Positions 30,083-39,416 are shown, counted from the stretch's first letter. The stretch: DNA of 64,000 nucleotides from Allobosea sp. (GCF_017308075.1 NZ_JAFKFX010000031.1:124001-188000), one strand, 5' to 3'. Notes: a model not told the origin generated them from the sequence alone. A program made the numbers and translations.

Positions 30083-31753
30083 GTGACCCGCTCCAGTGAC
30101 CAGCTCGTCTTCATCCCGCTCGGAGGCCTCGGCGAGATCGGCATGAACGCCGCGCTCTACGGCTTCGGGCCGGAGGGGCGGCGCAAATGGATCCTGGTCG
30201 ATTGCGGCCTGTCCTTCGCCGGCCCCGAAGTGCCCGGCGTCGATATCGTCCTGCCCGATCTGACCTATATCATCGAGGACAAGGCGAACCTGCTGGGGAT
30301 CGTCATCACCCACGCCCATGAGGACCATATCGGCGCGCTCGCAGCCTTGTGGCCGGCGCTGCGCGCGCCGGTCTACTGCACGCGCTTCGCCGCGGGCCTG
30401 CTCGCGACCCGCAGGCTCTCCGAGCCCGGAGCGCCCAAGGTTCCGATTCATGTCGTGGCGCAGGGCAGCCGCATCGCGCTCGGCCCGTTCGACATCGAGT
30501 TCGTCCCGGTCGCGCATTCGATCCCCGAATCGAACGCTCTGGCCATTCGCACCCCGGTCGGCCTCGTCGTCCACACCGGCGACTGGAAGATCGATCCGAC
30601 GCCGCAGGTCGGCCTGCCGACCGACGAGGCGCGGCTGCGCGCGCTCGGCGAGGAGGGCGTGCTCGCTTTGATCTGCGATTCGACCAATGTCATGCGCGAC
30701 GGCATCAGCCCGAGCGAGGCCGATGTCGCCGCCAAGCTGAAGGAACTCGTGCATTCCGCGCCGAACCGCGTCGCGGTCACCACCTTCGCCTCGAATGTCG
30801 CGCGCCTGCGCGCCGTCGCCGAGGCGGCTATGGCGGACCAGCGCGAGGTCGTCGTCGTCGGCCGCGCCATGGAGCGGGTGATCGATGTCGCCCGCGAATG
30901 CGGCTATCTCGAAGGCATCCCGGCCTTCCGTTCGGCCGACACCTATGGCTACCTGCCGCGCGACAAGGTCGTGGCGCTGCTGACCGGTAGCCAGGGCGAG
31001 CCGCGCGCCGCCCTCTCGCGGATTGCCTCCGACGATCATCCCGAGATCACGCTCGGCGCGGGTGACCGTGTGATCTTCTCGTCCCGCACCATTCCCGGCA
31101 ATGAGAAGGCGGTCGGCAACATCCTGAACGCGCTCGCCCGCGACAATATCGAGATCATCACCGACCGCACCCATCTCGTGCATGTCTCCGGCCATCCGCG
31201 GCGCGAGGAGATGGCGCGGCTCTATGGCTGGCTGAAGCCGCAGATCGCGATTCCGGCCCATGGCGAGGATCTGCATCTTTCCGAACACGCGACCTTTGCC
31301 CGCGGTGTCGGCGTCAGGCATGTGCTGCGGGCCGGCAATGGCGACGTGATCGGCATCTCGGCCGAAGGCGCGCGCAAGCTCACCGAGGTCCGGCATGGCC
31401 GGCTCTATCAGGACGGCATGCTGCTGGTCGGGGCGCAGGAGCGGACCGTCGCCGAACGCCGCAAGCTTTCCTTCGCCGGCATCGTTTCGGTCGCCGTCGC
31501 GCTCGACGAGAAGGGCGAGCTCGCCGGCGATCCTGAAATCGCGCTGCTCGGCCTGCCGCTGCTCGCCAAGGACGGCACGCCCTTCGACGACATCGTCGCC
31601 GACGCGGTCGAGGACCTGATCGAGGGGCTGCCGAAGGCGAAGCGCCGCGATCCCGAGGCGGTGCGCAGCGCGCTCGAGCGCGGCGTCCGCGCGGCCGTCA
31701 ACGAGGAGTGGGGCAAGAAGCCGCTGGTCAACGCCCTGGTGATCGAGGTCTGA
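30083..31753 (+). CDS. rnj: Ribonuclease J
   Basis: Metallo-beta-lactamase-fold ribonuclease with 5'-exonuclease and endonuclease activity, used for rRNA and mRNA maturation. The zinc motif HAHEDH starts with His77 of THAHEDHIGAL; later motifs are HTGDWKIDP, CDSTN and VHVSGHPRREE. I start at the GTG at 30083 (AGGA six bases upstream; 556 residues); a TTG at 30077 is an alternative. It follows birA, an order that recurs in Hyphomicrobiales. Confidence 0.95.
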   Translation: MTRSSDQLVFIPLGGLGEIGMNAALYGFGPEGRRKWILVDCGLSFAGPEVPGVDIVLPDLTYIIEDKANLLGIVITHAHEDHIGALAALWPALRAPVYCTRFAAGLLATRRLSEPGAPKVPIHVVAQGSRIALGPFDIEFVPVAHSIPESNALAIRTPVGLVVHTGDWKIDPTPQVGLPTDEARLRALGEEGVLALICDSTNVMRDGISPSEADVAAKLKELVHSAPNRVAVTTFASNVARLRAVAEAAMADQREVVVVGRAMERVIDVARECGYLEGIPAFRSADTYGYLPRDKVVALLTGSQGEPRAALSRIASDDHPEITLGAGDRVIFSSRTIPGNEKAVGNILNALARDNIEIITDRTHLVHVSGHPRREEMARLYGWLKPQIAIPAHGEDLHLSEHATFARGVGVRHVLRAGNGDVIGISAEGARKLTEVRHGRLYQDGMLLVGAQERTVAERRKLSFAGIVSVAVALDEKGELAGDPEIALLGLPLLAKDGTPFDDIVADAVEDLIEGLPKAKRRDPEAVRSALERGVRAAVNEEWGKKPLVNALVIEV

Positions 31754-31852
31754 CGAGTAGCGGGCGCCCGCGCGCGAATGATAGAACCCGGCGACGCGCG
31801 GGCGGCGATCGCCTCCGGGCGCCAGCTTCCCCCTTCGGCCGCGGAGACCAGC

Positions 31853-32257
31853 ATGATCGGACGCCTCAACCACGTCGCCATCGCCGTGAAGGACCTCGCG
31901 GCCTCGACGGCGCTCTACCGTGATACGCTCGGCGCACGGGTTTCGCAGCCGCTGCCGCAGCCGGAGCATGGTGTCACCGTCGTCTTCGTCGAGCTGCCCA
32001 ACACCAAGATCGAACTGCTCGAGCCGCTCGGCGCGGATTCGCCGATCGCCAAGTTCCTCGAGCGCAACGCCGATGGCGGCATCCACCACATCTGCTACGA
32101 GGTCGACGACATCCTGGCGGCCCGCGAGCGCCTGAAGGCGCAGGGCGCGCGGGTTCTGGGCTCGGGCGAGCCGCGTATCGGCGCCCATGGCAAGCCGGTG
32201 CTCTTCCTGCACCCCAAGGACTTCTGCGGCACGCTGGTCGAGCTCGAGCAGGCCTGA
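31853..32257 (+). CDS. mce: Methylmalonyl-CoA epimerase
   Basis: A 134-residue vicinal-oxygen-chelate enzyme that interconverts the two epimers of methylmalonyl-CoA in propionyl-CoA use. The metal ligands fit His7 (RLNHVAIAV), the HHICYEV histidine and the Glu of TLVELEQA at the C-terminus. I use the start at 31853 (MIGRLNHV); the frame is open further upstream without family similarity. Confidence 0.92.
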   Translation: MIGRLNHVAIAVKDLAASTALYRDTLGARVSQPLPQPEHGVTVVFVELPNTKIELLEPLGADSPIAKFLERNADGGIHHICYEVDDILAARERLKAQGARVLGSGEPRIGAHGKPVLFLHPKDFCGTLVELEQA

Positions 32258-32260
32258 GCC

Positions 32261-32674
32261 ATGAACGATTCGCCGATCACGTTCTTCGGCCAGCCGGAAG
32301 CCGGCTCGCCACGTCCCTTCAGCTTGGCGACGCGCGCCGGCGGCCTCGTCTTCGTCTCCGGCCAGTCGGCGCCGCATGACCCGGCTCGCGGCGTCGTCCG
32401 CGGCGAGACGCCGGCCCAGCAGGTGCGCGAGGCGCTCGCCTATGTCAGCCGTATCCTGGAAGAGGCCGGCAGCGGGCTCGACCGGGTCGTCCAGGTCACC
32501 ATGCTGATCACCGATCCCGCCGACTATGCCGCCTGCAACGCCGAATATGTCAGGCATTTCCCGGGCGGGCTGCCGGCCCGGCATACGGCTCGCTTCGGCG
32601 TTCCGACGGAGGCCCGCGTGGCCTTTTCCTGCATCGCGCTCGCGAATGACGACAGCCTGGGAGCAAGGCCATGA
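32261..32674 (+). CDS. RidA/YjgF-family protein
   Basis: The 137-residue protein fits the RidA family, trimers that hydrolyse reactive enamines or imines. It shows LVFVSGQSAPHDPARG, QQVREALAYVSRILEEAG and VTMLITDPADYAACN. The typical substrate-binding arginine near the C-terminus is not obvious (PARHTARFGVP may supply it), so the exact subfamily is open. It sits between mce and the DUF1467 gene, whose start overlaps its stop by 4 bases. Confidence 0.85.
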   Translation: MNDSPITFFGQPEAGSPRPFSLATRAGGLVFVSGQSAPHDPARGVVRGETPAQQVREALAYVSRILEEAGSGLDRVVQVTMLITDPADYAACNAEYVRHFPGGLPARHTARFGVPTEARVAFSCIALANDDSLGARP

Positions 32675-32901
32675 GTTTGACGGCGGGGCTTGCGGTCTAT
32701 TTCGTGATCTGGTGGACGGTTCTGTTCGCCGTGCTGCCATTCGGCGTGCACAGCCAGGCCGAGGCCGGGCCGGTCAGCGACGGCACCGATCCGGGCGCTC
32801 CGCAGGCACCGCTGCTCGCGAAAAAAGCGCTGGCGACGACCGTAATCGCCGCGATCATCTTCGCCGGCGTCTGGTATCTCTGGGCAGTACTGGATCTCTG
32901 A
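32671..32901 (+). CDS. DUF1467-family membrane protein
   Basis: A 76-residue protein with two transmembrane helices. The N-terminal pattern AVYFVIWWTVLFAVLPFGVHSQ is typical of DUF1467, common next to mce and rnj in alphaproteobacteria. Function is unknown. It overlaps the ridA-like gene by 4 bases and ends the run of plus-strand genes before a strong terminator. Confidence 0.85.
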   Translation: MSLTAGLAVYFVIWWTVLFAVLPFGVHSQAEAGPVSDGTDPGAPQAPLLAKKALATTVIAAIIFAGVWYLWAVLDL

Positions 32902-32974
32902 GGCGCGGAGGGGCCGAGGAGCTCGAGCCGTGGCCGAAAGCCGAAGTGGAGAGCCGGAAGAAGCACCAAAAACA

Positions 32975-33014
32975 AAAGGCAAGGCCGAAGCCTTGCCTTT
33001 GAAGTTTGTTTTTT
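32975..33014 (+). terminator. Rho-independent terminator after the DUF1467 gene
   Basis: A perfect 11-bp stem AAAGGCAAGGC / GCCTTGCCTTT with a CGAA loop is followed by GAAGTTTGTTTTTTACC. It is the clearest terminator in the window. Confidence 0.93.
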
Positions 33015-33330
33015 ACCGCAGTATCGGCGCGCGGTTGCAGCAAGCGCAGCTCATATACCAAACGGACGTTTATTCCTCCCAAGACCTGGCCCGCTGCGCC
33101 CGAAGCTTGATCAGGCGCGCCCAGCGTCCAAGAGTTAGCCGATCAAGATCGCTATGTCACCCGTTTAGGCACGGCTGGCCTCAATTTTTCGCAAAATTAT
33201 TCTGGTTTGATCTTGTGCAGTGCAACATTGTGCTCACCCGCCGCATTTGGCGCCTTGTTCCGGCCAAAGGATGCCGGTACCTGCCTGTTTCGTAGAGCTG
33301 CCGGGCGTCCCGGCGGCCAGGAGACGCTCC
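33015..33330. other. Gene-free region upstream of the exported cyclophilin
   Basis: I see no supported ORF in these 316 bases. It is less GC-rich than its surroundings around 33181-33230. The sequence TTGTGCAGTGCAACA at 33213-33227 contains two TGCA blocks in an imperfect palindrome and may be a regulator site or part of the promoter for the gene at 33331. Confidence 0.35.
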
Positions 33331-33876
33331 ATGCTTCGCCCTATCCTCACCGCTCTGGCGCTTTCCGCTTCCATTGGCCTCGCCCAGGCCCAGGCGCCCG
33401 ACCCGCAGAATACGATCGTGCTCGAAACCAAGGACGGCAAGGTCACCATCCGGCTGCGTCCGGATCTTGCGCCCAAGCATGTCGCGCAGATCAAGACGCT
33501 GACCAAGCGCGGTTTCTATGACGGCATCGTCTTCCACCGCGTCATCGACGGCTTCATGGCCCAGACCGGCGATCCGAAGGGCAATGGCACCGGCGGCTCC
33601 GACCTGCCGAACATCCCGGCCGAATTCACACCGACGCCCTACAAGGTCGGTTCGGTCGGCATGGCCCGCTCGCAGAGCCCCGATTCCGCCAACTCCCAGT
33701 TCTTCATCTGCTTCGAGGGCTGCGGTTCCCTGACCGGCCAGTACACCCTGTTCGGCGAGGTCGTCTCGGGCATGGATGTCGTCCGCAAGATCAAGAAGGG
33801 CAGCTCCGCGAACAACGGCGCCGTCAACGCTCCGGACAAGATCGTCCGCATGCGTCTGCTCGCCGACGCCAAGTAG
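33331..33876 (+). CDS. Exported cyclophilin-type peptidyl-prolyl isomerase
   Basis: Catalyses prolyl cis-trans isomerisation, here in the periplasm. The 181-residue product has a signal peptide (MLRPILTALALSASIGLAQA) that the paralog at 34519 lacks. Cyclophilin motifs are FYDGIVFHRVIDGFMAQTGD and GMARSQSPDSANSQFFICF. I use the start at 33331. An insertion near the C-terminus (KKGSSANNGAVNAPDK) is typical of the exported bacterial type. Confidence 0.92.
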   Translation: MLRPILTALALSASIGLAQAQAPDPQNTIVLETKDGKVTIRLRPDLAPKHVAQIKTLTKRGFYDGIVFHRVIDGFMAQTGDPKGNGTGGSDLPNIPAEFTPTPYKVGSVGMARSQSPDSANSQFFICFEGCGSLTGQYTLFGEVVSGMDVVRKIKKGSSANNGAVNAPDKIVRMRLLADAK

Positions 33877-33883
33877 ACCGTCG

Positions 33884-34519
33884 ATGCGCGTGCGCCTGCC
33901 CGTTCTGGCGCTTCTGCTGCTGGCCTCCGCCGGCAGCTCGCCAGTTCCGGCGCAGGACACGCGCGATCTCGGCCTGCCGCCGGCTTCAGGCTATCAGAAC
34001 CCGGTTCTGCCTCCGCCTTCCGGCTTCCAGAACCCGGTTCTGCCACCGCCGACCGGCCAGCGCTACATGCCCGGCATCGGCGGGCCCTTCGGCGAGGGAG
34101 ACTATCGCCGCGCTGTGCCTCCGCCGCCTCCGGCCAGCAATCGCGACGTGATCGGCACGGTTTCGCCGGACACGGCCGCGCTCGGCAGCGAGACGCTCGA
34201 CAGGCTCGACCAGATCGGCCCGGCCCTGAGACGCTGCTGGCAGCCGCCGGCGGCGGAAGAGGGGCCTGACGGCTTTGGCCGCGCCACCGTGCGCTTCAGC
34301 CTGCGCCGCGACGGGACGCTGTTCGGCCAGCCGCGCGTCACCTGGGAGGCGCGCCGGGCGTCGCCAGCGTTGCGCGAGCGCTTCGGCAGCTCGCTGATCG
34401 CCGCCGTGCGCGAATGCACGCCGATGAGGTTGTCGCCCGGCCTCGGAGGGAGTATCGCAGGCCGACCGATCACCATCCGCTTCCACGGCCGCGCGCCGTC
34501 TAACCAGAGAGCAGTCTGA
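33884..34519 (+). CDS. Secreted proline-rich protein with TonB/TolA-tail-like domain
   Basis: The 211-residue protein starts with a signal peptide (MRVRLPVLALLLLASAGSS, cleaved near PVPAQ). Residues 30-60 contain two copies of GxQNPVLPPPSG/TG. The C-terminal 100 residues (RCWQPPAAEEGP, then ATVRFSLRRDGTLFGQPRV) look like the small TonB/TolA C-terminal fold. It overlaps the next cyclophilin start by one base and follows the first by 7 bases, so the three genes are likely co-expressed. The Pro-rich part may be a client or anchor; that is speculation. Confidence 0.7.
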   Translation: MRVRLPVLALLLLASAGSSPVPAQDTRDLGLPPASGYQNPVLPPPSGFQNPVLPPPTGQRYMPGIGGPFGEGDYRRAVPPPPPASNRDVIGTVSPDTAALGSETLDRLDQIGPALRRCWQPPAAEEGPDGFGRATVRFSLRRDGTLFGQPRVTWEARRASPALRERFGSSLIAAVRECTPMRLSPGLGGSIAGRPITIRFHGRAPSNQRAV

Positions 34520-34986
34520 TGTCGCTCGACCCCGAGAACACCCTCGTCATGGAGACCACCAAGGGCCGCGTAGTCATCAAGCTGCGCCCCGATCTCGCGC
34601 CCGGCCATGTCGAGCGCCTGAAGCTGCTCGCGCGCGAGGGCTTCTATGACGGCATCGTCTTCCATCGCGTCATCGACGGCTTCATGGCCCAGGTCGGCTG
34701 CCCGCACGGCACCGGCACCGGCGGTTCGAGCTATCCGGACCTGAAGGCCGAGTTCAACGCCGAGCCGCATGTCCGCGGCATCTGCTCGATGGCCCGTGCC
34801 CAGAACCCGAACTCGGCCAACAGCCAGTTCTTCATCGTCTTCGACGACGCCCGCTTCCTCGACAAGCAGTACACGGTCTGGGGCCAAGTCGTGGAAGGCA
34901 TGGAGAATGTCGACAAGATCAAGCGCGGCGAGCCGGTGCGCGATCCCGATACGATCGTCTCCATGAAGGTGATGGCTGACGCCTGA
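34519..34986 (+). CDS. ppiB: Cytoplasmic cyclophilin-type peptidyl-prolyl isomerase
   Basis: A 155-residue isomerase without signal peptide. It shares EGFYDGIVFHRVIDGFMAQ with the exported paralog and has SMARAQNPNSANSQFFIVF. The pair probably arose by duplication and divided work between periplasm and cytoplasm. Confidence 0.93.
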   Translation: MSLDPENTLVMETTKGRVVIKLRPDLAPGHVERLKLLAREGFYDGIVFHRVIDGFMAQVGCPHGTGTGGSSYPDLKAEFNAEPHVRGICSMARAQNPNSANSQFFIVFDDARFLDKQYTVWGQVVEGMENVDKIKRGEPVRDPDTIVSMKVMADA

Positions 34987-35013
34987 GCCTGAACGGCGCG
35001 GGCGAGCCGCATC

Positions 35014-36099
35014 GTGGACGTCGGTCTCTTCGACTTCGACCTGCCGGAGGAGCGGATCGCGCTGCGACCCGCCAATCCGCGCGATTCGGCCCGTCTGCTC
35101 GTCATCCGCCCCGAGTCTGGCGGCGTCTTCGAGGATCGCGGCGTGCGCGACCTCGTCGATCTGCTGCGGCCGGGTGATGCGCTCGTCCTCAACGACACGC
35201 GCGTCATCCCCTCGCGCCTCTATGGCCGCCGCTATCGCGGCGAGGTCTCGGCGCGGGTGGAAATCATGCTGCACAAGCGGGTCGACAGCGAGCGCTGGCT
35301 CGCCTTCGCCCGCCCCGCCAAGAAGATCGCGATCGGCGAAACCATCCTCTTCGGTGACGACAGCGCCAGCAATATTTGCGAGCTCGGCCGGCTCCAGGCC
35401 GAAATCACCGGCAAGGGCGAGGGCGGCGAGGTCGAGTTACGTTTCGCTTTCTCGGGAGCGGCGCTCGACGAGGCGATCGTCAGGCTCGGCGAATTGCCGC
35501 TACCGCCCTATATTGCCGGCAAGCGCCCGACAGATTTCGCCGACACCCGCGACTACCAGACGACCTATGCCCGGGAGGAAGGCGCGGTCGCAGCGCCGAC
35601 GGCTGGGCTGCACTTCACCCCGGACCTGTTCGCGGCGCTGGATAAGCGCGGCGTCTCGCGCCACTTCGTCACGCTCCATGTCGGTGCCGGCACCTTCCTG
35701 CCGGTCAAGGCCGAGGATACCGACGAGCACCGCATGCATGCCGAATGGGGCACGGTCGACGCCGCGACGGCGGCGGCCCTGAATGCCACGCATGCCGCGG
35801 GCGGGCGCATCGTCGCGGTCGGCACGACCTCGCTGCGCCTGCTCGAAAGCGCGACCGGCGAGGACGGGATCATAAGGCCCTTCTCGGGGGATACCGCGAT
35901 CTTCATCACGCCGGGCTATCGCTTCCGCGCCGTCGACCTGCTGGTCACGAATTTCCACCTGCCGCGCTCGACGCTGTTCATGCTCGTTTCCGCCTTCTGC
36001 GGACTCGAGGTGATGAAACGCGCCTATGCTCATGCGATCGCGGAAAAATACCGCTTCTACTCCTATGGCGATTCCTCGCTGCTGGAGCGGGCCGGCTGA
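35014..36099 (+). CDS. queA: S-adenosylmethionine:tRNA ribosyltransferase-isomerase
   Basis: Makes epoxyqueuosine in tRNA anticodons from preQ1-modified tRNA and S-adenosylmethionine. The 361-residue product has [20 protein letters not shown] at the N-terminus, [30 protein letters not shown] and [17 protein letters not shown]. The start codon is GTG at 35014, 27 bases after ppiB. Confidence 0.95.
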   Translation: MDVGLFDFDLPEERIALRPANPRDSARLLVIRPESGGVFEDRGVRDLVDLLRPGDALVLNDTRVIPSRLYGRRYRGEVSARVEIMLHKRVDSERWLAFARPAKKIAIGETILFGDDSASNICELGRLQAEITGKGEGGEVELRFAFSGAALDEAIVRLGELPLPPYIAGKRPTDFADTRDYQTTYAREEGAVAAPTAGLHFTPDLFAALDKRGVSRHFVTLHVGAGTFLPVKAEDTDEHRMHAEWGTVDAATAAALNATHAAGGRIVAVGTTSLRLLESATGEDGIIRPFSGDTAIFITPGYRFRAVDLLVTNFHLPRSTLFMLVSAFCGLEVMKRAYAHAIAEKYRFYSYGDSSLLERAG

Positions 36100-36181
36100 G
36101 GCTTCGGCCCAGAAGCGACGCGGTCCGACCGGGCCGGATGCGCCGCGATCTTCACACCATCGACAAGGCTGTTGTCGGCCG

Positions 36182-36210
36182 CCCGGAACCCGCAAGGCTC
36201 GGGTCCCGGG
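36182..36210. terminator. Bidirectional hairpin between queA and the cytochrome gene
   Basis: CCCGGAACCCG pairs with CGGGTCCCGGG at 10 of 11 positions around CAAGGCT, between two convergent genes. Confidence 0.5.
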
Positions 36211-36220
36211 CGACCATCGC

Positions 36221-36760
36221 TTATTTCGAGTTGGTGATCGTCCGGAATTCCGGCTCGGGGATGAAGCCGTCGCGGTTGGGCATCATCACCTTGGGCAGGC
36301 TGTCCTTGTCGAGCTTGCCGGTCTCCGGAAGCAGTCCGTTCAGGCTGAGGATATAGGCCGTGACGGCGTAGGTCTCGTCGACGCCGAGGGTGCCGGGGGC
36401 CTGGTAGGGCATGGCCCGACGGACATAGTCGAACAGCGTGGTGGAGTAGGGCCAGAAGCTGCCGACGGTCTTGACCGGCCGGGCCGATGTCAGCGTGCCC
36501 TGGCCACCGACCAGACGGTCCTTGATGCCACCCTGGCCGTTGACGCCATGGCAGGCGACGCAGTTCTCCTCATAGATCGTCTTGCCATCGAGGACAGTGC
36601 CGCTGCCGGCCGGCAGGCCCTTGCCGTCGGGCCTGACATCGATATCCCAGAGCTTTATCTCTTCCGGAGTGGCCGGGCGCCCGAAATCATAGGCGAACGC
36701 GGTTGCCGTGAAGCAGCCGGCGAGAATCGAGCCGGCGAGCAGGGCCTTAAGCGAGGACAT
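36221..36760 (-). CDS. Periplasmic c-type cytochrome of the sulfite dehydrogenase
   Basis: The 179-residue protein has a signal peptide (MSSLKALLAGSILAGCFTATAFA) and one heme site CVACH (Cys67, Cys70, His71); the axial Met is probably in RRAMPYQAPG. Its start overlaps the 3' end of the SoxC-type gene by 14 bases, so it is very likely its electron acceptor. It is half the length of typical SoxD proteins, which carry two domains, and is closer in size to SorB-type cytochromes. Confidence 0.85.
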   Translation of the reverse strand: MSSLKALLAGSILAGCFTATAFAYDFGRPATPEEIKLWDIDVRPDGKGLPAGSGTVLDGKTIYEENCVACHGVNGQGGIKDRLVGGQGTLTSARPVKTVGSFWPYSTTLFDYVRRAMPYQAPGTLGVDETYAVTAYILSLNGLLPETGKLDKDSLPKVMMPNRDGFIPEPEFRTITNSK

Positions 36761-38018
36761 TGCGCACCATCCCTTTTTCGTCGATGCTCCAGCTCTGCTG
36801 GGCGTTGTAGTGAAACAGCGCGTTCGTCCCCATCCGCTCGATCACCGCCTTGCGATCGGGCTGGACATTGCCTTTGTCGTCGGTCGACCGGCTGACGATC
36901 TTGGTGGGCTTGCCGTCCCACACCCAATCCATCTGGAAGCGGGCCTGTGCCTTTGGCAGCACGGGATGGTTGAGCTGTGCGGCTTTCCACGACCGGCCGC
37001 CATCCGTGCTGATCTCGACGCCGCTTATCGCGCCATAGCCGCTCCAGGCCAGGCCGGTGATGCGGTTGTAGCCCGGCTTGATCTGCATCATCCCCGAAGG
37101 CGCAGTGATGACCGAATTGACCTCCTGCACCAGCTGGAACTGGCGGGCCTTGCCATTGGCCAAAAGCTGGGTGTAGCGGGCGGTTTCCCAGCGGGTCATG
37201 AAGGGCTGGTCGCCGAATTTCAGGCGTCGCAGCCATTTGATGCTGAGATTGCCTTCCCAGCCCGGGATCAGGAGCCGCAGCGGAAAACCATGGGCCGGCC
37301 GCAGCGGTTCGCCGTTCTGGCCATAGGCGATGATCGCCTCGGCCATGACCTCGTCGGTCAGCGGAATACTGCGAGCAACGCCGGCGGCGTCACCGCCTTC
37401 GGCCAGCATCCAGATCGAGCTGCGCTCCTTGCCGATCAGGTCGATCAGGAAGGACAGCGGTACACCGGTCCATTCATGGGTGCTGATCAGGCCGTGCGTG
37501 TTCTGCACGGTCAGGTTCTGGTCCGCCGACTTCCAGTTTTCCCAGCCATTGCCGGTGCATTCGAGGAAGGCGATCCGCGACACCGACGGCATTGCCTTGA
37601 TGTCGTCCATGGTCAGGACCAGCGATTTCTTCGCCATGCCGTGGATGAGCAACCGGTGCTTGGCCGGGTCGAGGCTGGGTATGCCGGCATGGCTGCGCTC
37701 ATAATGCAGATCCGACGGGGTGACGGAGCCCATCAGCTTGTGCAGCGGCGTCTTAGAGTTGATCGCATCCGTCGGGTCGACGTTCCGCATTCCGGGGCCG
37801 GCCTCCGGAATGCGGCTGATCGCGACATATTGCGAGCGCGCGCTGCTGCCCGAGAGCGGCTCTCCGACCTCGCGTGCCGGAACGTTGGCAAGCGTGTCGG
37901 CATAGGCTCGTCCTGCCGCCGCAGCTCCCGCGACGCCGGCCGTGGCGGTCAGGAAGCGCCGTCGGGAAACCGGCTCCCTTTGCCGAGGCGCGCTCGAGAT
38001 ATCCTGTGTCACAGCCAT
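36747..38018 (-). CDS. soxC: Sulfite dehydrogenase, SoxC-type molybdenum subunit
   Basis: The 423-residue enzyme oxidises sulfite (or a sulfur intermediate) in the periplasm. It has a twin-arginine signal (SRRRFLTATAGVAGAAAAG). The molybdenum-binding Cys154 lies in FLECTGNGWENWK and the dimerisation domain with WSGYGAISGVEISTDGGRSW follows. I start at 38018 behind a strong GGGAGGAC ribosome site. No other sox genes are adjacent, so it may act alone in sulfite detoxification or in taurine or thiosulfate use. SorA is an alternative name. Confidence 0.85.
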   Translation of the reverse strand: MAVTQDISSAPRQREPVSRRRFLTATAGVAGAAAAGRAYADTLANVPAREVGEPLSGSSARSQYVAISRIPEAGPGMRNVDPTDAINSKTPLHKLMGSVTPSDLHYERSHAGIPSLDPAKHRLLIHGMAKKSLVLTMDDIKAMPSVSRIAFLECTGNGWENWKSADQNLTVQNTHGLISTHEWTGVPLSFLIDLIGKERSSIWMLAEGGDAAGVARSIPLTDEVMAEAIIAYGQNGEPLRPAHGFPLRLLIPGWEGNLSIKWLRRLKFGDQPFMTRWETARYTQLLANGKARQFQLVQEVNSVITAPSGMMQIKPGYNRITGLAWSGYGAISGVEISTDGGRSWKAAQLNHPVLPKAQARFQMDWVWDGKPTKIVSRSTDDKGNVQPDRKAVIERMGTNALFHYNAQQSWSIDEKGMVRNVLA

Positions 38019-38441
38019 GTCCTCCCAACCCTTTTCATTTTCTGGTTTCGCCGGCGGCGTGCCATGCGGACTGGACTGGGAGCGGCGCTTGCTCCCGCGA
38101 CCCGCTTTGCGGCGGGGACCAGCCTTGCGTCCGCTGCCGCCGGAAGACCGGGCATCGGCAGGCAGGAAGATCGTGAGGGGCGTGGGTACGAAAGCACCGG
38201 CAGGCTCCTTGGTCTCCCGCGATGCGCCGTGAACGGCGAACAGGGAAGGCGACGACAACAGGAAGGCTAGGGGGAGGTCTGCCCCGCTGCTCGACCGGTT
38301 GGGTCATTCGCGTGACCGGGCGGATCAAAATCGCCGGCGCCGCGTGCTTTCCCGCGAAGCTTGCAGCAGGATCAGTTGACGGGCCGGCGCCGGCGTTGCG
38401 ATCGCCGACGAGAGGCGCAGGGTCCTGTGGGAGGAGATGGC
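38019..38441. promoter_or_regulatory. Divergent control region between soxC and the AraC regulator
   Basis: No gene is supported in these 423 bases. Both flanking genes read away from it. A perfect GGTCA-TTCGCG-TGACC inverted repeat (38302-38317) is a candidate operator. Confidence 0.4.
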
Positions 38442-39398
38442 TTGCCCAACCGTGCTGCGTTCGACGAGCTCTCCGCTCTTGCGCCGCTCCTGCGCGTGCG
38501 CCCCGAGCTTGAGCGGCTATGCCAGTTCGGTGCCCAATGGGCCTCGCCGCATGATCAGTCGCCGGCCGGTTGGGTTCCGTTTCATCTCGTGGCCAGAGGA
38601 AGTTGCATCCTTGACATCGCCGGCCGGGCGCCGGTTTCGCTCCATGCCGGCGATGTCGTGCTCCTGCCGCGCGGCGATCCGCATCTGATGCGGGGAGCCA
38701 CGACCCCGGCGGATGGGCGTTCGCAGCCGCCGGTGGTGATCCGTCCGAACGGGGCGATCGAACTGGCTTCGAATGCGGACGCTCCCGATACCGAACTGAT
38801 CTGCGGCCGGCTGTCCTTTGAACCCCGTGCGGAAAGCCTCGCGCTGGCGGTGCTGCCATCCTTCATCTTGCTGCGCGCCGATGAAGGCCCGTCGGCGCGT
38901 CGCGTTGCCGGGCTCCTGCACACGATCCGGGACGAACTCGTTCAGGCCGCGCCGGGCGCGCGTGCCATCGGTGCCGGTCTCGCCTCCGCCCTGATGATCA
39001 TGGTCCTGCGCATCCACTTCGCGCGCGACGAGGCGCGAAGCGGCATTCTGGGCCTGCTCGCCCAGCGCCAAACCGCCGGTGCCGTGCTCGCCATGATCCG
39101 CGAGCCGACGCGGCCATGGAGCCTCGATGATCTCGCCCGCGCCGCCAACACCTCGCGCGCCACGCTGGTCAGGGGCTTCAGGTCGCTGGCGGGCCAGGCG
39201 CCGCTGGCTTTTCTGGCGGATCTCAGGCTCGACCTCGCCAGGCATAGGCTGGCGACTTCGGATCAGGGGCTGACCGAAATCGCCCTCGATGTGGGCTACC
39301 AGTCGCAGAGCGCGCTGACCCGCGCCTTCAGGCGGCGCTTTTCGCTGACCCCGACCGCGTTTCGCAGAGACCGGGAGGCTGCGCAGCCCGCCGGCTGA
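38442..39398 (+). CDS. AraC-family transcriptional regulator
   Basis: The N-terminal cupin-like domain (WVPFHLVARGSCILDIAG, then AGDVVLLPRGDPH) is followed by a C-terminal pair of helix-turn-helix motifs (WSLDDLARAANTSRATLVRGF and LTEIALDVGYQSQSALTRAF). I choose the TTG at 38442 because GGGAGGAG lies seven bases upstream; this gives 318 residues. An ATG at 38361 has no ribosome site and adds an Arg-rich stretch. It diverges from soxC and may regulate it. Confidence 0.85.
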   Translation: MPNRAAFDELSALAPLLRVRPELERLCQFGAQWASPHDQSPAGWVPFHLVARGSCILDIAGRAPVSLHAGDVVLLPRGDPHLMRGATTPADGRSQPPVVIRPNGAIELASNADAPDTELICGRLSFEPRAESLALAVLPSFILLRADEGPSARRVAGLLHTIRDELVQAAPGARAIGAGLASALMIMVLRIHFARDEARSGILGLLAQRQTAGAVLAMIREPTRPWSLDDLARAANTSRATLVRGFRSLAGQAPLAFLADLRLDLARHRLATSDQGLTEIALDVGYQSQSALTRAFRRRFSLTPTAFRRDREAAQPAG

Positions 39399-39416
39399 CG
39401 GGAGCGTCGGCTGTTC

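Noticed and set aside
33213-33227. TTGTGCAGTGCAACA as a PhaR-type (phasin regulator) operator
   Set aside because: The downstream gene is a cyclophilin, not a polyhydroxyalkanoate gene, and the palindrome is imperfect; kept only as a note in the gap entry.
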